DNA of 64,000 bases, taken from positions 6,103,074 through 6,167,073 of the forward strand of contig NZ_CP041186.1 in NCBI RefSeq assembly GCF_006517175.1, read 5' to 3'. This DNA comes from Persicimonas caeni (GTDB lineage Bacteria; Myxococcota_A; Bradymonadia; Bradymonadales; Bradymonadaceae). Of the stretch, positions 7,282 to 15,487 are shown one piece after another (position 1 is the stretch's first letter; each line of letters starts with the position of its first letter). The position numbers and the translations under genes were made by a program. The notes under the pieces are model-generated. The model was not told where the DNA came from, did no database searches, and was given only the letters and a program-made list of their open reading frames with translations.

Positions 7282-10200
7282 TTGCTGGAAGTCGGATCCA
7301 AATTGGTAGCAGGTCGCTTCGAGCTGGTCCGACAGCTCGGAGAGGGCGGCATGGGCGTGGTCTACGAGGCCATCGATCAGCGCGGCGGCGGTCGCGTGGC
7401 GCTCAAGACCGTCCACCGGCTCGACGGACGCAGCCTGTATCGCTTTAAGCGTGAGTTTCGCGCGCTCGAGGATATCCAGCACCCGAACCTCGTGCAGCTT
7501 CGCGAGCTGCACCGCGAAGACGACCTCTGGTTCTTCACCATGGAGCTCGTCAAAGGCGAGGACTTTCGCACCTACGTCGCACGCACGCCGAAGGCGACGC
7601 CGATTCGCTACAACACCGCCGATCTGCTCACCACGCTCGACTCCCAGACCGAGCGACTCGCCTTCGAGGCCACGCTCGACGAGCCGCCGGGGGTCATGCG
7701 CACCGGCTTCGACGAGGCGCGCCTTCGCGGCGGCATGAGCCAGCTCGTCGACGCCCTCGACGCCTTGCACCGCGCCGGGCGCGTCCACCGCGACGTCAAA
7801 CCGTCGAACGTGTTGGTGACCGCCCAGGGCAGAGTGGTGCTGCTCGACTTCGGCCTCATCGCCGAGTTCGAGCGCATCGGGTTTCGCCCCGCCTCGCGTA
7901 ACGGCTTCAGCGGCACTTTGCGCTATATGGCGCCCGAGCAGGCCAGCGACGAAGAGGTCGGCCCGGCGGCCGATCTCTACGCCGTGGGTGTGATGCTCTA
8001 CGAGATTCTGTGCGGCCGGCCGCCCTTCGATGGCCCGGCGGTCAAGCTCATGCTCAAGAAGCGCCTGGGCGACTACGTTCCGGCCGTCGAGGCGTCCTCT
8101 GGGGCGCCACGAGACCTGCTCGAGCTTTGCGACGCGCTCATGCGTCCCGACCCGGAGTCTCGGCCCACCGCGGCCGAGGTCCTCGAGGTTTTGTCCGTCG
8201 GAGCACGGTCGCAGCGGGCGCGGCTCGATGCCGAGACGACCAGTGACGTCTTCGTGGGACGCCAGGCCGAGCTCGACGCGCTCGAAGGGGCGTGGGCGGC
8301 GGTTCGCGACGAGGGCGCCGTCAGCGTCATCGTCGAGGGGGAGGCCGGGGTTGGAAAGAGCGCGCTCGTGCGCCGGTTCGTCGAGCAGCGCTCGGTCGAC
8401 AGTGAGGCGCTCTTGTTGCTGTACGGTCGCTGTTACGAGCGCGAGTCGGTGCCCTACAAGGGCCTCGACCGGGTCGTCGACGACCTGACGCGCTTTCTCG
8501 ACGGGCTGGGCGACGAGGTCGAGGCGCTGCTCGACGAAGATATCGTCGCGCTCGCACGCATCTTCCCGGTGCTCTCGCAGGTCCGCCCCATCTACGCGCG
8601 GCTCAATGAGGGGCTGTCCATCCGAAACCCCCGCGAGATTCGCCGCCGGGGCTTCGCCGCGCTCAAGTCGTTGCTGGCGAGGGTGGCCGAGCAGCGACCG
8701 CTGATGGTCGTCATCGACGACCTCCAGTGGGCCGACGCCGACAGCTTGGCGCTGTTGAGCGAGCTGGTCGATCCGCCCGACGCGCCCCGCATGTTGCTGT
8801 TGGCGACGCGCCGGCCGGGTCATCGCTCCATCGAGCTGCCCGGCGAGGTACGCCAGCTGAGCTTGTCGGGGCTCCAGCGCGACGAAGTCGAGGCGTTGAT
8901 GCGCTCGCTCGACGACGGCTCCGTGGGTGACGAGCACGCCTGGAGCGCAGACGCGCTCACAAGCGAGACCGGCGGCCATCCGCTCTTCGTCCAGCAACTC
9001 GTCCAGCACATGGCCGGATCGACCTCCGCCAAGGGTGTGGGGCTCGAGGAGGTGCTGTGGCGGCGTATCAACGAGATGCCCAACCAGGCGCGCTTGCTCA
9101 TCGAAATCGTCGCCGTGGCCGGTGTGCCCCTCGACGTGCACGTGTTGTCGACGGCGTTGGGCGTCGGGCTGGCCGACGGCGTCGAGATCGCCCGCCAGGC
9201 CCAGACGGCGATGTTGCTGCGCATCGCCGACGAGTCTGACGAGGTGACCGTCGAGGCTTACCACGACCGGGTCCGCGAGGCGGCATCGCGCTTTATGGAC
9301 CCCGAAGAGCGCCGGTTCTATCACGCGCGGTTGGCCCACGCGCTCGAGGTGACCGAGCTCGCTGACCGCCGCCCGCACCTGATGCTGCGTCACCTCGAGG
9401 GGGCCGACGAGGAGCAGCGCGCGGCGCGCTTCGCTGTGCAGGCCGCCGAGCAAGCCGCCGAGGCGATGGCGTTCGAACGCGCCGCCGAGTTGTACCGTCA
9501 GGCGCTCCGCATCGGCGACTACGCCCCCTCGAAGGCGCGCGACCTCGAGCTGGAGCTCGCCCGCGCTTTGAGCAACGCCGGGCTGGGCCTCGAGGCCGCC
9601 GAGATCTACCTCGCCGCGGTCGAGTCGGTGCCCCCCGACCAGCGGCTGGTGCTCGAGCGGCGCGCCGCCGAAGAGCTGATGACCAACGGCGACGTCGAAC
9701 GCGGCATGTCGCTCATCGACTCGGTGCTCGAGGAGATCTGCGTTCCCCAGACCCAGAGCACCTTCGCGACCATCTGCCGGGTGATCTGGCTGCGGCTCGT
9801 CTTGCTCCTGGTCGGCCTACGTCCTCGTCGCAGCGAACCCGACGCCCAGGCATCCCAGATGCGCCAACGCATCGATATTCTGGCCACGCTCGGCCGGCGC
9901 CTGGCGCTCATCGACACACTGCGCGGCTTCGAGTTCCAGAGCCGCGAGCTTCGCCTGGCGCTACGCTACGGAACCGACCACCAACTCGCCGCAGCCCTGG
10001 CCACCGAGGCGACCTACCAGTCGAGCTCGGGCACGACGCGCGGCATCGAGCGCGGCGAGCAGGTGCTCGTCCAGGCGCGCGAACTCGCCGCCGAGCTGCA
10101 GGACCCGTGGCTCGACCACTATATCGCCATGCAGTGGGGGATTATTTGCTTCTTCGCCGACCGCTTCCGCGTCGCCGTCGACACCCTCGAAGAGGCGGTC

Positions 10201-11028
10201 GAATGGTTCGCCAGCGAGTCGCCCGGCGATCAGTATCTGGTCAACTCGGGGCGTCTCTTCATGATGTTCGCGCTGCGTCATCTGGGGGAGATCCGCAAGA
10301 TGAGCGAGCATTACGAGGCCTACGCTCGCGACGCTCGCCACCGTAACGACCGGCTGGTGCTGACCACCATCGGCACCGCGGCCAACACCTATTGGTTATT
10401 CGCGGGCGACCCCGCCGGCGCCACTCGCCAGCTCGACGAAGCCGACTGGGTGCCGCCCGAGCGCAGCGTTCATCTGCAGCATTGGTTCGAGTTCGTGGCC
10501 CGCGCCGAAATCGCCATCTACGAGGATCGCGCGCTCGAGTTTTGGACCGAGAACCGCAAGGAGATCCGTCGGCTGGCCCGCAACCCGGTCATCTGGGCGG
10601 CGCGCGCGACCTACGGCGAACACTTCTGGGCCGCCGGCCGCCTCCACGCCGCCGCGGTCGACGGCGGAGCCGACCCGCAAGAGCACAGCCGACACCTGCG
10701 CCGCATCGTGCGCAAGCTCGCCGGCGAGGACAGCAAGATGGTCCAACTGTGGTCGCGCATGCTCGAGGCCGCCGCCGAGGCGATCGCGGGCGACTCCAAG
10801 GCGACCATCGCCGCGCTCGAGCGCACCATCACCCACGCCGAAAAGATCGAGATGAAGATCTGCGAGATGGCCGCCCGCGGAAGGCTCGCCGAGATCCTCG
10901 CCCAAACCGGCAACGACCCGGTGCGCCAGGCCCGCCTGCGCGCCGAGGTCGACGCCTGGATGCAGGCCGAGGGCGTGGGCGACCCGCAGCGTTTGTTGCA
11001 GCTTTACATGCCCGGCTTCGGTTCCTGA
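7282..11028 (+). CDS. Ser/Thr protein kinase fused to AAA ATPase and TPR-like region
   Basis: Very large one-component signalling protein of 1248 residues. The N-terminal Hanks kinase has GEGGMGVV (about 20-27), VALK with Lys42, catalytic HRDVKPSN (Asp171), DFG at 189-191 and YMAPEQ. From about residue 325 there is an Orc1/MalT-like AAA ATPase: Walker A GEAGVGKSALV (about 353-363) and Walker B LMVVIDDLQWAD (about 474-485). The C-terminal 600 residues are Ala- and Glu-rich helical repeats (TPR or MalT-like). This architecture is common in Myxococcota-type genomes and sometimes ends in a histidine kinase or GGDEF domain; here it ends without an effector domain. The start is TTG 7282, 10 codons before the glycine loop strand, with no in-frame ATG nearby. 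Physiological input is unknown. Confidence 0.9.
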   Translation: MLEVGSKLVAGRFELVRQLGEGGMGVVYEAIDQRGGGRVALKTVHRLDGRSLYRFKREFRALEDIQHPNLVQLRELHREDDLWFFTMELVKGEDFRTYVARTPKATPIRYNTADLLTTLDSQTERLAFEATLDEPPGVMRTGFDEARLRGGMSQLVDALDALHRAGRVHRDVKPSNVLVTAQGRVVLLDFGLIAEFERIGFRPASRNGFSGTLRYMAPEQASDEEVGPAADLYAVGVMLYEILCGRPPFDGPAVKLMLKKRLGDYVPAVEASSGAPRDLLELCDALMRPDPESRPTAAEVLEVLSVGARSQRARLDAETTSDVFVGRQAELDALEGAWAAVRDEGAVSVIVEGEAGVGKSALVRRFVEQRSVDSEALLLLYGRCYERESVPYKGLDRVVDDLTRFLDGLGDEVEALLDEDIVALARIFPVLSQVRPIYARLNEGLSIRNPREIRRRGFAALKSLLARVAEQRPLMVVIDDLQWADADSLALLSELVDPPDAPRMLLLATRRPGHRSIELPGEVRQLSLSGLQRDEVEALMRSLDDGSVGDEHAWSADALTSETGGHPLFVQQLVQHMAGSTSAKGVGLEEVLWRRINEMPNQARLLIEIVAVAGVPLDVHVLSTALGVGLADGVEIARQAQTAMLLRIADESDEVTVEAYHDRVREAASRFMDPEERRFYHARLAHALEVTELADRRPHLMLRHLEGADEEQRAARFAVQAAEQAAEAMAFERAAELYRQALRIGDYAPSKARDLELELARALSNAGLGLEAAEIYLAAVESVPPDQRLVLERRAAEELMTNGDVERGMSLIDSVLEEICVPQTQSTFATICRVIWLRLVLLLVGLRPRRSEPDAQASQMRQRIDILATLGRRLALIDTLRGFEFQSRELRLALRYGTDHQLAAALATEATYQSSSGTTRGIERGEQVLVQARELAAELQDPWLDHYIAMQWGIICFFADRFRVAVDTLEEAVEWFASESPGDQYLVNSGRLFMMFALRHLGEIRKMSEHYEAYARDARHRNDRLVLTTIGTAANTYWLFAGDPAGATRQLDEADWVPPERSVHLQHWFEFVARAEIAIYEDRALEFWTENRKEIRRLARNPVIWAARATYGEHFWAAGRLHAAAVDGGADPQEHSRHLRRIVRKLAGEDSKMVQLWSRMLEAAAEAIAGDSKATIAALERTITHAEKIEMKICEMAARGRLAEILAQTGNDPVRQARLRAEVDAWMQAEGVGDPQRLLQLYMPGFGS

Positions 11029-11054
11029 TCGGCAACGTGATAGCGGGGAGGATT

Positions 11055-11075
11055 ACACGGTGTCAGACACCGTGT
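11055..11075. repeat. Perfect 21-nt palindrome (TVSDTV-type REP)
   Basis: Twenty-one bases form two perfect 10-nt arms (ACACGGTGTC and its complement) around one central A. It lies 27 bp after the kinase-ATPase stop codon. The core GGTGTC/GACACC is shared with the family at 31971-31988 and 34762-34910, so this looks like a REP element rather than a classical terminator (no T-run follows). Confidence 0.75.
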
Positions 11076-11081
11076 TTATCA

Positions 11082-11326
11082 GCGAGGGCAAGATGCCCCC
11101 GCACCGAAGGAACGTCGCGCGATGTATTCGGTGCGGGGGCATCTTGCCCTCGCCGAGGCTATCGGTGCGTGGGCATCTTGCCCTCGCCGAGACTTTCGGT
11201 GCGGGGGCATCTTGCCCTCGCCGAGACTTTCGGTGCGTGGGCATCTTGCCCTCGCCGAGGCTATGGGTGCGTGGGCATCTTGCCCTCGCCGAGACTTTCG
11301 GTGCGGGGGCATCTTGCCCTCGCCGA
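11082..11326. repeat. 34-bp hairpin repeat array (GGGCATCTTGCCC family) with one inverted copy
   Basis: Six head-to-tail units of exactly 34 bp run from 11129 to 11326 (the last truncated), each containing CGGTGCGGGGGCATCTTGCC or a one-base variant. One inverted copy sits at 11082-11107. The core GGGCA-TCT-TGCCC forms a 5-bp stem with a 3-nt loop in every unit. Unit tails alternate between GAGGCTAT and GAGACTTT. The stretch fills the 370-bp gap between the kinase-ATPase gene and the next secreted protein. Open frames through it (for example GHLALAE or CGGILPS repeats) are artefacts of the repeat. No unique spacers are present, so it is not CRISPR. Confidence 0.9.
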
Positions 11327-11398
11327 TCACATTACTTAGATCCATCGCGCTGCTCGCCCGTTGGTACGAGGTGTCCACACACCTCTTCGGGAGCAGCC

Positions 11399-12352
11399 AT
11401 GCAACTACGTCTTCCCTTCGCCGTCGTCCTGACCGTTCTGTTCGCCTCCACCCTCGCCGCCAACGCCGGCGCGCAGGAGGCTGAGCAAGAGTCCGAACAA
11501 GACTGGCGCAAGCCCCGCTCACTCGACGGCCTCTACGAACGCATCGCCAAAGACCTGAAAGGGGGCAAGCCACTGGTCATCGCCTCGTACTACGGCATGT
11601 GGCAGGCCCGCGCCGATCAGCCCGACCGCAACCTGAACTGGGGCGTGTACTACGGCCACAAGACGATGTTGATGCGCGCCAAAAAAGACGGCCATATCGC
11701 TAAGAACTACAAGCACACCGACTGGAAGAGGGTGCACCGCGCCGAGAGCGACGCCGACCCGATGCGCGTGCTCGTCTTTCACCAGGAGGTCGAGCCCAAC
11801 GCCCGCTGGAAGAAGCTCGGCGTCCAGAAGAGCTTCGACGTCTACCTGGTCATGGAGGCGTGGCAGGGCCAAGAGGCGGCCGCCAAGGCGATGGTGCGCG
11901 GCCTGCGCCAGAATAAGGGCCGCGACATCGCGATCGACGACGAGACGACGATCAACACCGGCCAAGCCCAGGTGACCGGCTATTTCGGCCACAACTTCTT
12001 TTACGACTACGTCGACTTCTACTGGGACGGCCTCGACGACATCAAAGGCGATATCGCGCGCCCCACCGGCGTCTTCGCCGTCGGCTGCAAGACCGCCCGC
12101 GTGCCCGGCTTCGGCCGGTTGATCACGCCCAACGCCTACGCCGTGCTCTACTCACGCACCCTGATGGCCTCCGAGGGCTACTCGACGCTGGCCCTGGCCG
12201 ACGGCCTGCTGCGCGCGCTCGACAGCAAAGCGATGGTCGGCCTGGCCGACCGCACGTACCGGTACTTCCAAAAGCACGCCAAGCCCGATCGCCGGGTCGG
12301 CAGGCCCTTCGTCTCCCACGGGTTTCGCATGTTCGAGGACACCTCGAAGTAG
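11399..12352 (+). CDS. Secreted protein of unknown function, possible caspase-like fold
   Basis: Not recognised. 317 residues from ATG 11399, chosen because it opens a clean Sec signal peptide (MQLRLPFAVVLTVLFAS, cleavage after ANAGA); the same frame continues upstream only through the repeat array. The mature part has an early KPLVIASYYGMW strand, a conserved-looking TGYFGHNFFYDY loop (about residues 195-206) and a VFAVGCKTARVPGFG strand (about 228-242), then LITPNAYAVLYSRTLMASEGYSTLALADGLL. A His following a strand plus a Cys after the next one is reminiscent of clan CD (caspase/C25/CHAT) peptidases, but this is a guess from the pattern alone. The gene stands alone between repeat DNA and a small gene on the same strand 93 bp downstream. 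Confidence 0.75.
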   Translation: MQLRLPFAVVLTVLFASTLAANAGAQEAEQESEQDWRKPRSLDGLYERIAKDLKGGKPLVIASYYGMWQARADQPDRNLNWGVYYGHKTMLMRAKKDGHIAKNYKHTDWKRVHRAESDADPMRVLVFHQEVEPNARWKKLGVQKSFDVYLVMEAWQGQEAAAKAMVRGLRQNKGRDIAIDDETTINTGQAQVTGYFGHNFFYDYVDFYWDGLDDIKGDIARPTGVFAVGCKTARVPGFGRLITPNAYAVLYSRTLMASEGYSTLALADGLLRALDSKAMVGLADRTYRYFQKHAKPDRRVGRPFVSHGFRMFEDTSK

Positions 12353-12445
12353 CCCCGAAGTTTTGAAGCGAGCCGAAGCGCGTTTAACATCTCGACGCAC
12401 TGGAATTGTGTTGTAAACAACCCTCGACGTATCGAGAGGTAAACC

Positions 12446-12739
12446 ATGGCTGTCATTGGCATCGAAGCAATCGAAGACACCCAAGGCAACGAACTGTCCA
12501 TCGACAACGCCTCGTTGGTGACCTACCCCGACGGCGGCATCGACCTCGAAATCCGCACCCGGTCGGCCGACGACCTCCAGCAAGATTTTGAAGCCATCAC
12601 CGTGACCGCCGCCGGCGGCGACCAATACCTGCTCGCGGGCATCGAGCAGGAGCGCGAAGCCCCGGTGACCAGCATGGTCACAGGCGCCGTGAAGACCGTG
12701 CGCCTGTCGGCCGAGTCGGTGCGCAAAATGCCGGCCTGA
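12446..12739 (+). CDS. Small conserved-looking hypothetical protein
   Basis: No family recognised. 97 residues, without signal peptide or membrane segment, acidic to neutral. It reads as alternating beta strands (MAVIGIEAIED, SLVTYPDGGIDLEIRTR, EAITVTAAGGDQYLLAGIEQ, VKTVRLSAESVR), which suggests a small all-beta or ubiquitin-like cytoplasmic domain. The start ATG 12446 is preceded by GAGAGG at a good distance. Codon use is like its neighbours. A strong hairpin at 12780-12811 ends the unit shortly after the stop. Confidence 0.65.
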   Translation: MAVIGIEAIEDTQGNELSIDNASLVTYPDGGIDLEIRTRSADDLQQDFEAITVTAAGGDQYLLAGIEQEREAPVTSMVTGAVKTVRLSAESVRKMPA

Positions 12740-12779
12740 AAGACGCCGGGTTGAGGCGACAAACGCAGCAAGAACGGAC

Positions 12780-12811
12780 GAGGGCCGGCAGGAAACTTCC
12801 TGCCGGCCCTC
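12780..12811. terminator. Strong bidirectional hairpin between convergent genes
   Basis: GAGGGCCGGCAGGAA at 12780-12794 pairs perfectly with its complement at 12797-12811, giving up to 15 base pairs. It lies between the stops of two convergent genes (12739 and 12860). A short TCGTTTTGCC run follows on the plus side. Most likely a shared transcription terminator. Confidence 0.75.
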
Positions 12812-12859
12812 AGTCGTTTTGCCTATCACTGTATCGACGCCAGTCGATTCAGGCGGTGA

Positions 12860-13207
12860 TCACTCGCCGCCTTCCAGATTGGCCAGGTCGCTCTCGATCT
12901 CCTTTTCAAGCTGAGCGGCCACCTCGTCGGCGTTGTCGGCGGTGACTTCTTCCGCGAACTGCTGCTTCTTCTGGTCGAGCAGCGCTTCGCGGCGCTCTTC
13001 GACGGTCGGCGCGGCCGCTTGCTCGGCCTGCGCTTCTTGCTTGGCTTCTTGCTCGGCTTCTTGCTCGGCTTCTTGCTTGGCTTCTTGGTCGGCCTCGGCC
13101 GTCGCTTCTTCGCCGCCGGTCTCTTCCTGCGGTTTTTCACACCCGACCAGCGCCATCGAAGCCGCGGCGAGCAGGGTTACAAAAAGTACGGTCAGTTTCT
13201 TCGTCAT
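12860..13207 (-). CDS. Small Glu/Lys-rich lipoprotein
   Basis: 115-residue lipoprotein with a clear signal sequence and lipobox ALVGC (Cys23). The mature part begins with an acidic, Gln/Lys/Ala/Glu-rich tract (AEADQEAKQEAEQEAEQEAK), likely a single charged helix or disordered spacer, and ends with a second helical stretch (RREALLDQKKQQFAEE...). The 12-bp units coding EAEQ/EAKQ are visible in the DNA as TTGCTCGGCTTC-type tandem repeats on the plus strand. Function unknown; size and composition recall small helical envelope lipoproteins such as Lpp-like proteins, without homology evidence. It shares orientation with the K/G/E-repeat protein gene upstream, separated by 54 bp, so they may be co-transcribed. 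Confidence 0.75.
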   Translation of the reverse strand: MTKKLTVLFVTLLAAASMALVGCEKPQEETGGEEATAEADQEAKQEAEQEAEQEAKQEAQAEQAAAPTVEERREALLDQKKQQFAEEVTADNADEVAAQLEKEIESDLANLEGGE

Positions 13208-13261
13208 TCTCTTTCCTCTCGAGTACGAGCTGTCGTGTAGTCGACCAAAGGTGCGGCCAGA

Positions 13262-13957
13262 TTACTTGCCCTTGTCGGCCTTCTTTGCCTTCTGCTTGCC
13301 CTTGCCGTCGGCCTTTCCTTTGGCCTCGGCTTTGCCCTTGGCCTTGGCGCCGGCCGCTCCGATCTGCTCCATCTTGGTTTGATGGCGCTTGCGCTCCTTC
13401 TCGAGCAGCATCTGGGCTTTCTCGCGCAGGGTCTCGTTGTCGTTCTTGTCGGCCAACGTCTCGAGACGCTGGATCTTGGCCACACGCGTGGTGTGCTTTT
13501 GCAGCTCGTCCTCGACCTGCTTGTCGGGGTGGGCTTTCGCCGCGGCAGCTTTACCTTTGCCGGCCGCCTTGCCTTTCTCGCCAGCCTGGCCTTTCTCGCC
13601 AGCCTTGCCTTTCTCGCCAGCCTTGCCTTTCTCGGCGGCCTGGCCTTTCTCGCCAGCCTGGCCTTTCTCGGCGGCCTGGCCCTTTTCGCCGGCCTGGCCC
13701 TTCTCGCCGGTCTTGCCCTGGGCTCCCTTGGCCTCTTTGCCTTTGCCCTCAGCCTGCTCGCCTTTCTCGGCGGCCTTGCCTTTCTGGCCGGCCTTGCCTT
13801 TGGCCTGCTTGCCTTGCTTGCCCTTGCCCGGCTTCTCCTGCTGCTTCTCCGCCTTTTGCGAAGCCCCTTTGTTGTCGGGGCGTTGCGCGCTCGCCGTCGA
13901 GACACCCGTAAGAATGAATGCCACGATTGCGACGACCGATACCAATGAGCGTTTCAT
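13262..13957 (-). CDS. Secreted Lys/Gly/Glu-repeat protein
   Basis: 231-residue exported protein of low complexity. The start at ATG 13957 is supported by AGAAGG five bases upstream; ATG 13960 is adjacent. Signal peptide MKRSLVSVVAIVAFILTG with cleavage after ASA. The mature region carries about 15 six-residue units of the form KGQAGE/KGQAAE/KGKAGE, then a more ordinary helical part (ARIQRLETLADKNDNETLREKAQMLL-like segment) and a final Lys/Gly-rich tail. It is strongly basic overall. The repeat spacing is six residues, not three, so it is not a collagen-type Gly-X-Y repeat. Function unknown; such basic repetitive proteins may bind nucleic acid or cell-wall polymers outside the cell (inference). 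Confidence 0.75.
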   Translation of the reverse strand: MKRSLVSVVAIVAFILTGVSTASAQRPDNKGASQKAEKQQEKPGKGKQGKQAKGKAGQKGKAAEKGEQAEGKGKEAKGAQGKTGEKGQAGEKGQAAEKGQAGEKGQAAEKGKAGEKGKAGEKGQAGEKGKAAGKGKAAAAKAHPDKQVEDELQKHTTRVAKIQRLETLADKNDNETLREKAQMLLEKERKRHQTKMEQIGAAGAKAKGKAEAKGKADGKGKQKAKKADKGK

Positions 13958-14171
13958 CATCACCTTCTGAAATTGAGGATAGTGATTCGGTGCGTTCGGC
14001 AGCATAACACGCTGCTCGGTTGCCCAGAAGCAACATCAGCGACGCCGGTCCAATCTCCTTTCTTTCGAGGCGCTTGACAGAGTTCAAAGGGTCCTGAACA
14101 TCTGTTGGGTGCTGAACGCATGTTTGGTATGCTGCCCGTCGGTCAGCGACGGTTTGTCAGGAGGTATTCGC

Positions 14172-15464
14172 ATGGCCCGACCGCAAGTCAACAGAAACCA
14201 AGTCAACAGAAACAAGACGATCAAAGACAAGCTCGCCATCCTCGCCGACGCGGCGAAATACGACGCCTCGTGTGCGAGTAGCGGGGTCAAACGCAAGAAC
14301 AAGTCGGGCGGGTTGGGCAACTCGACGGGCGTGGGCATCTGTCATAGCTACACGCCCGACGGCCGGTGCATCTCGCTGCTCAAGATCTTGCTGACGAATT
14401 TCTGCATTTACGACTGCAAGTACTGCATCAACCGCGCCTCGAGCAACGTGCCGCGGGCGCGGTTCACCCCCGACGAGGTCGTCCGGCTGACCGTCGAGTT
14501 CTACAAGCGAAACTATATCGAGGGGCTCTTCTTGAGCTCGGGGATCATCCGCGACGTCGACTACACGATGGACCAGTTGGCCGAGGTCGCCCGCAAGCTT
14601 CGCCAGGAGCACGACTTCAACGGCTATATCCACCTCAAGGCGGTGCCGGGCGCGTCCGACGAGGCCGTCCAGAAGGCCGGCCGGTGGGCCGACAGGCTCA
14701 GCGCCAACATCGAATTGCCCACCCAGGACGACCTCGACGAACTCGCCCCGGCCAAGACCGTCGACGACGTCGAGAAGACGATGGGCGAGATTCGCCAGCG
14801 CCGCGACGAGGCCAAGGCGGCCAAAAAGTCGAAGGCCAAAGACGCCCCCAGGTTCATGCCCGCCGGCCAGAGCACCCAGATGATCGTGGGGGCGACGCCG
14901 AGCACCGACCGCACGATTCTGCAGACCGCCGACCGCCTCTACACCAACCACAAGCTCAAGCGCGTCTACTACTCGGCCTACAGCCCCATCCCCGACGTCG
15001 ACCCGATGCTGCCCGCCCAGACGCCGCCGCTCATCCGCGAGCATCGGTTGTACCAGGCCGACTGGCTCATGCGCTTTTACGGCTTTCAGGCCGCCGAGAT
15101 CGTCGAGGAGGAGGATAACCTGCCGCTCGACATCGACCCCAAGCTCGCCTGGGCGATTCGCCACCGCGACCTCTTTCCGGTCGACCTGAACCGGGCGAGC
15201 TTCGAGGAGATCGTGCGCGTGCCCGGCATCGGCGTGCGCAACGCCAAGCGCATCGTGGCGATGCGCCGCAAGCGCCGGGTGCGCCTGGAGGATCTGCGTA
15301 AGATGCGCTCGAACGTGCGCAAGGCCGCGCCCTTTGTGATCACGGCCGACAAAAACCCGCACCTTCGCCGCCTCGACGACCTCGACCTGCGCTACCAATT
15401 GGCCGACCGCTCCGAGCAGCTCTCGCTGTTCGACGCCGGCCAGTCGAGTCGTCTTGGAGCGTGA
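14172..15464 (+). CDS. Putative DNA modification/repair radical SAM protein
   Basis: Radical SAM enzyme of the family that travels with uracil-DNA-glycosylase-like partners (TIGR03916, rSAM linked to UDG). 430 residues from ATG 14172, preceded by AGGAGG. The [4Fe-4S] motif is CIYDCKYC (Cys78, Cys82, Cys85), after a conserved KNKSGGLGNSTGVGICHSYTPDG-like N-terminal region. The C-terminus contains a helix-hairpin-helix of the ComEA type (VDLNRASFEEIVRVPGIG, then NAKRIVAMRRKRRV), which supports DNA binding. Its stop codon overlaps the first possible ATG of the DUF4130-UdgX gene, so the two are translated as one unit. The chemistry is unknown; a role in processing modified or damaged DNA bases is a family-level inference. 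Confidence 0.9.
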   Translation: MARPQVNRNQVNRNKTIKDKLAILADAAKYDASCASSGVKRKNKSGGLGNSTGVGICHSYTPDGRCISLLKILLTNFCIYDCKYCINRASSNVPRARFTPDEVVRLTVEFYKRNYIEGLFLSSGIIRDVDYTMDQLAEVARKLRQEHDFNGYIHLKAVPGASDEAVQKAGRWADRLSANIELPTQDDLDELAPAKTVDDVEKTMGEIRQRRDEAKAAKKSKAKDAPRFMPAGQSTQMIVGATPSTDRTILQTADRLYTNHKLKRVYYSAYSPIPDVDPMLPAQTPPLIREHRLYQADWLMRFYGFQAAEIVEEEDNLPLDIDPKLAWAIRHRDLFPVDLNRASFEEIVRVPGIGVRNAKRIVAMRRKRRVRLEDLRKMRSNVRKAAPFVITADKNPHLRRLDDLDLRYQLADRSEQLSLFDAGQSSRLGA

Positions 15465-15487
15465 TGGAGAACGTGATGGGAGGCCTG

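Noticed and set aside
6640-9453. 937-codon open frame on the minus strand
   Set aside because: It is a shadow of the kinase-ATPase gene and the start of the transglutaminase gene; high GC gives long antisense frames. Its translation is His/Arg/Gly-rich without domains, while the plus-strand frame has clear kinase and ATPase motifs.
13262-13957. Collagen-like protein
   Set aside because: Glycine recurs about every six residues (KGxAxE), not every third, so no collagen triple helix is expected.
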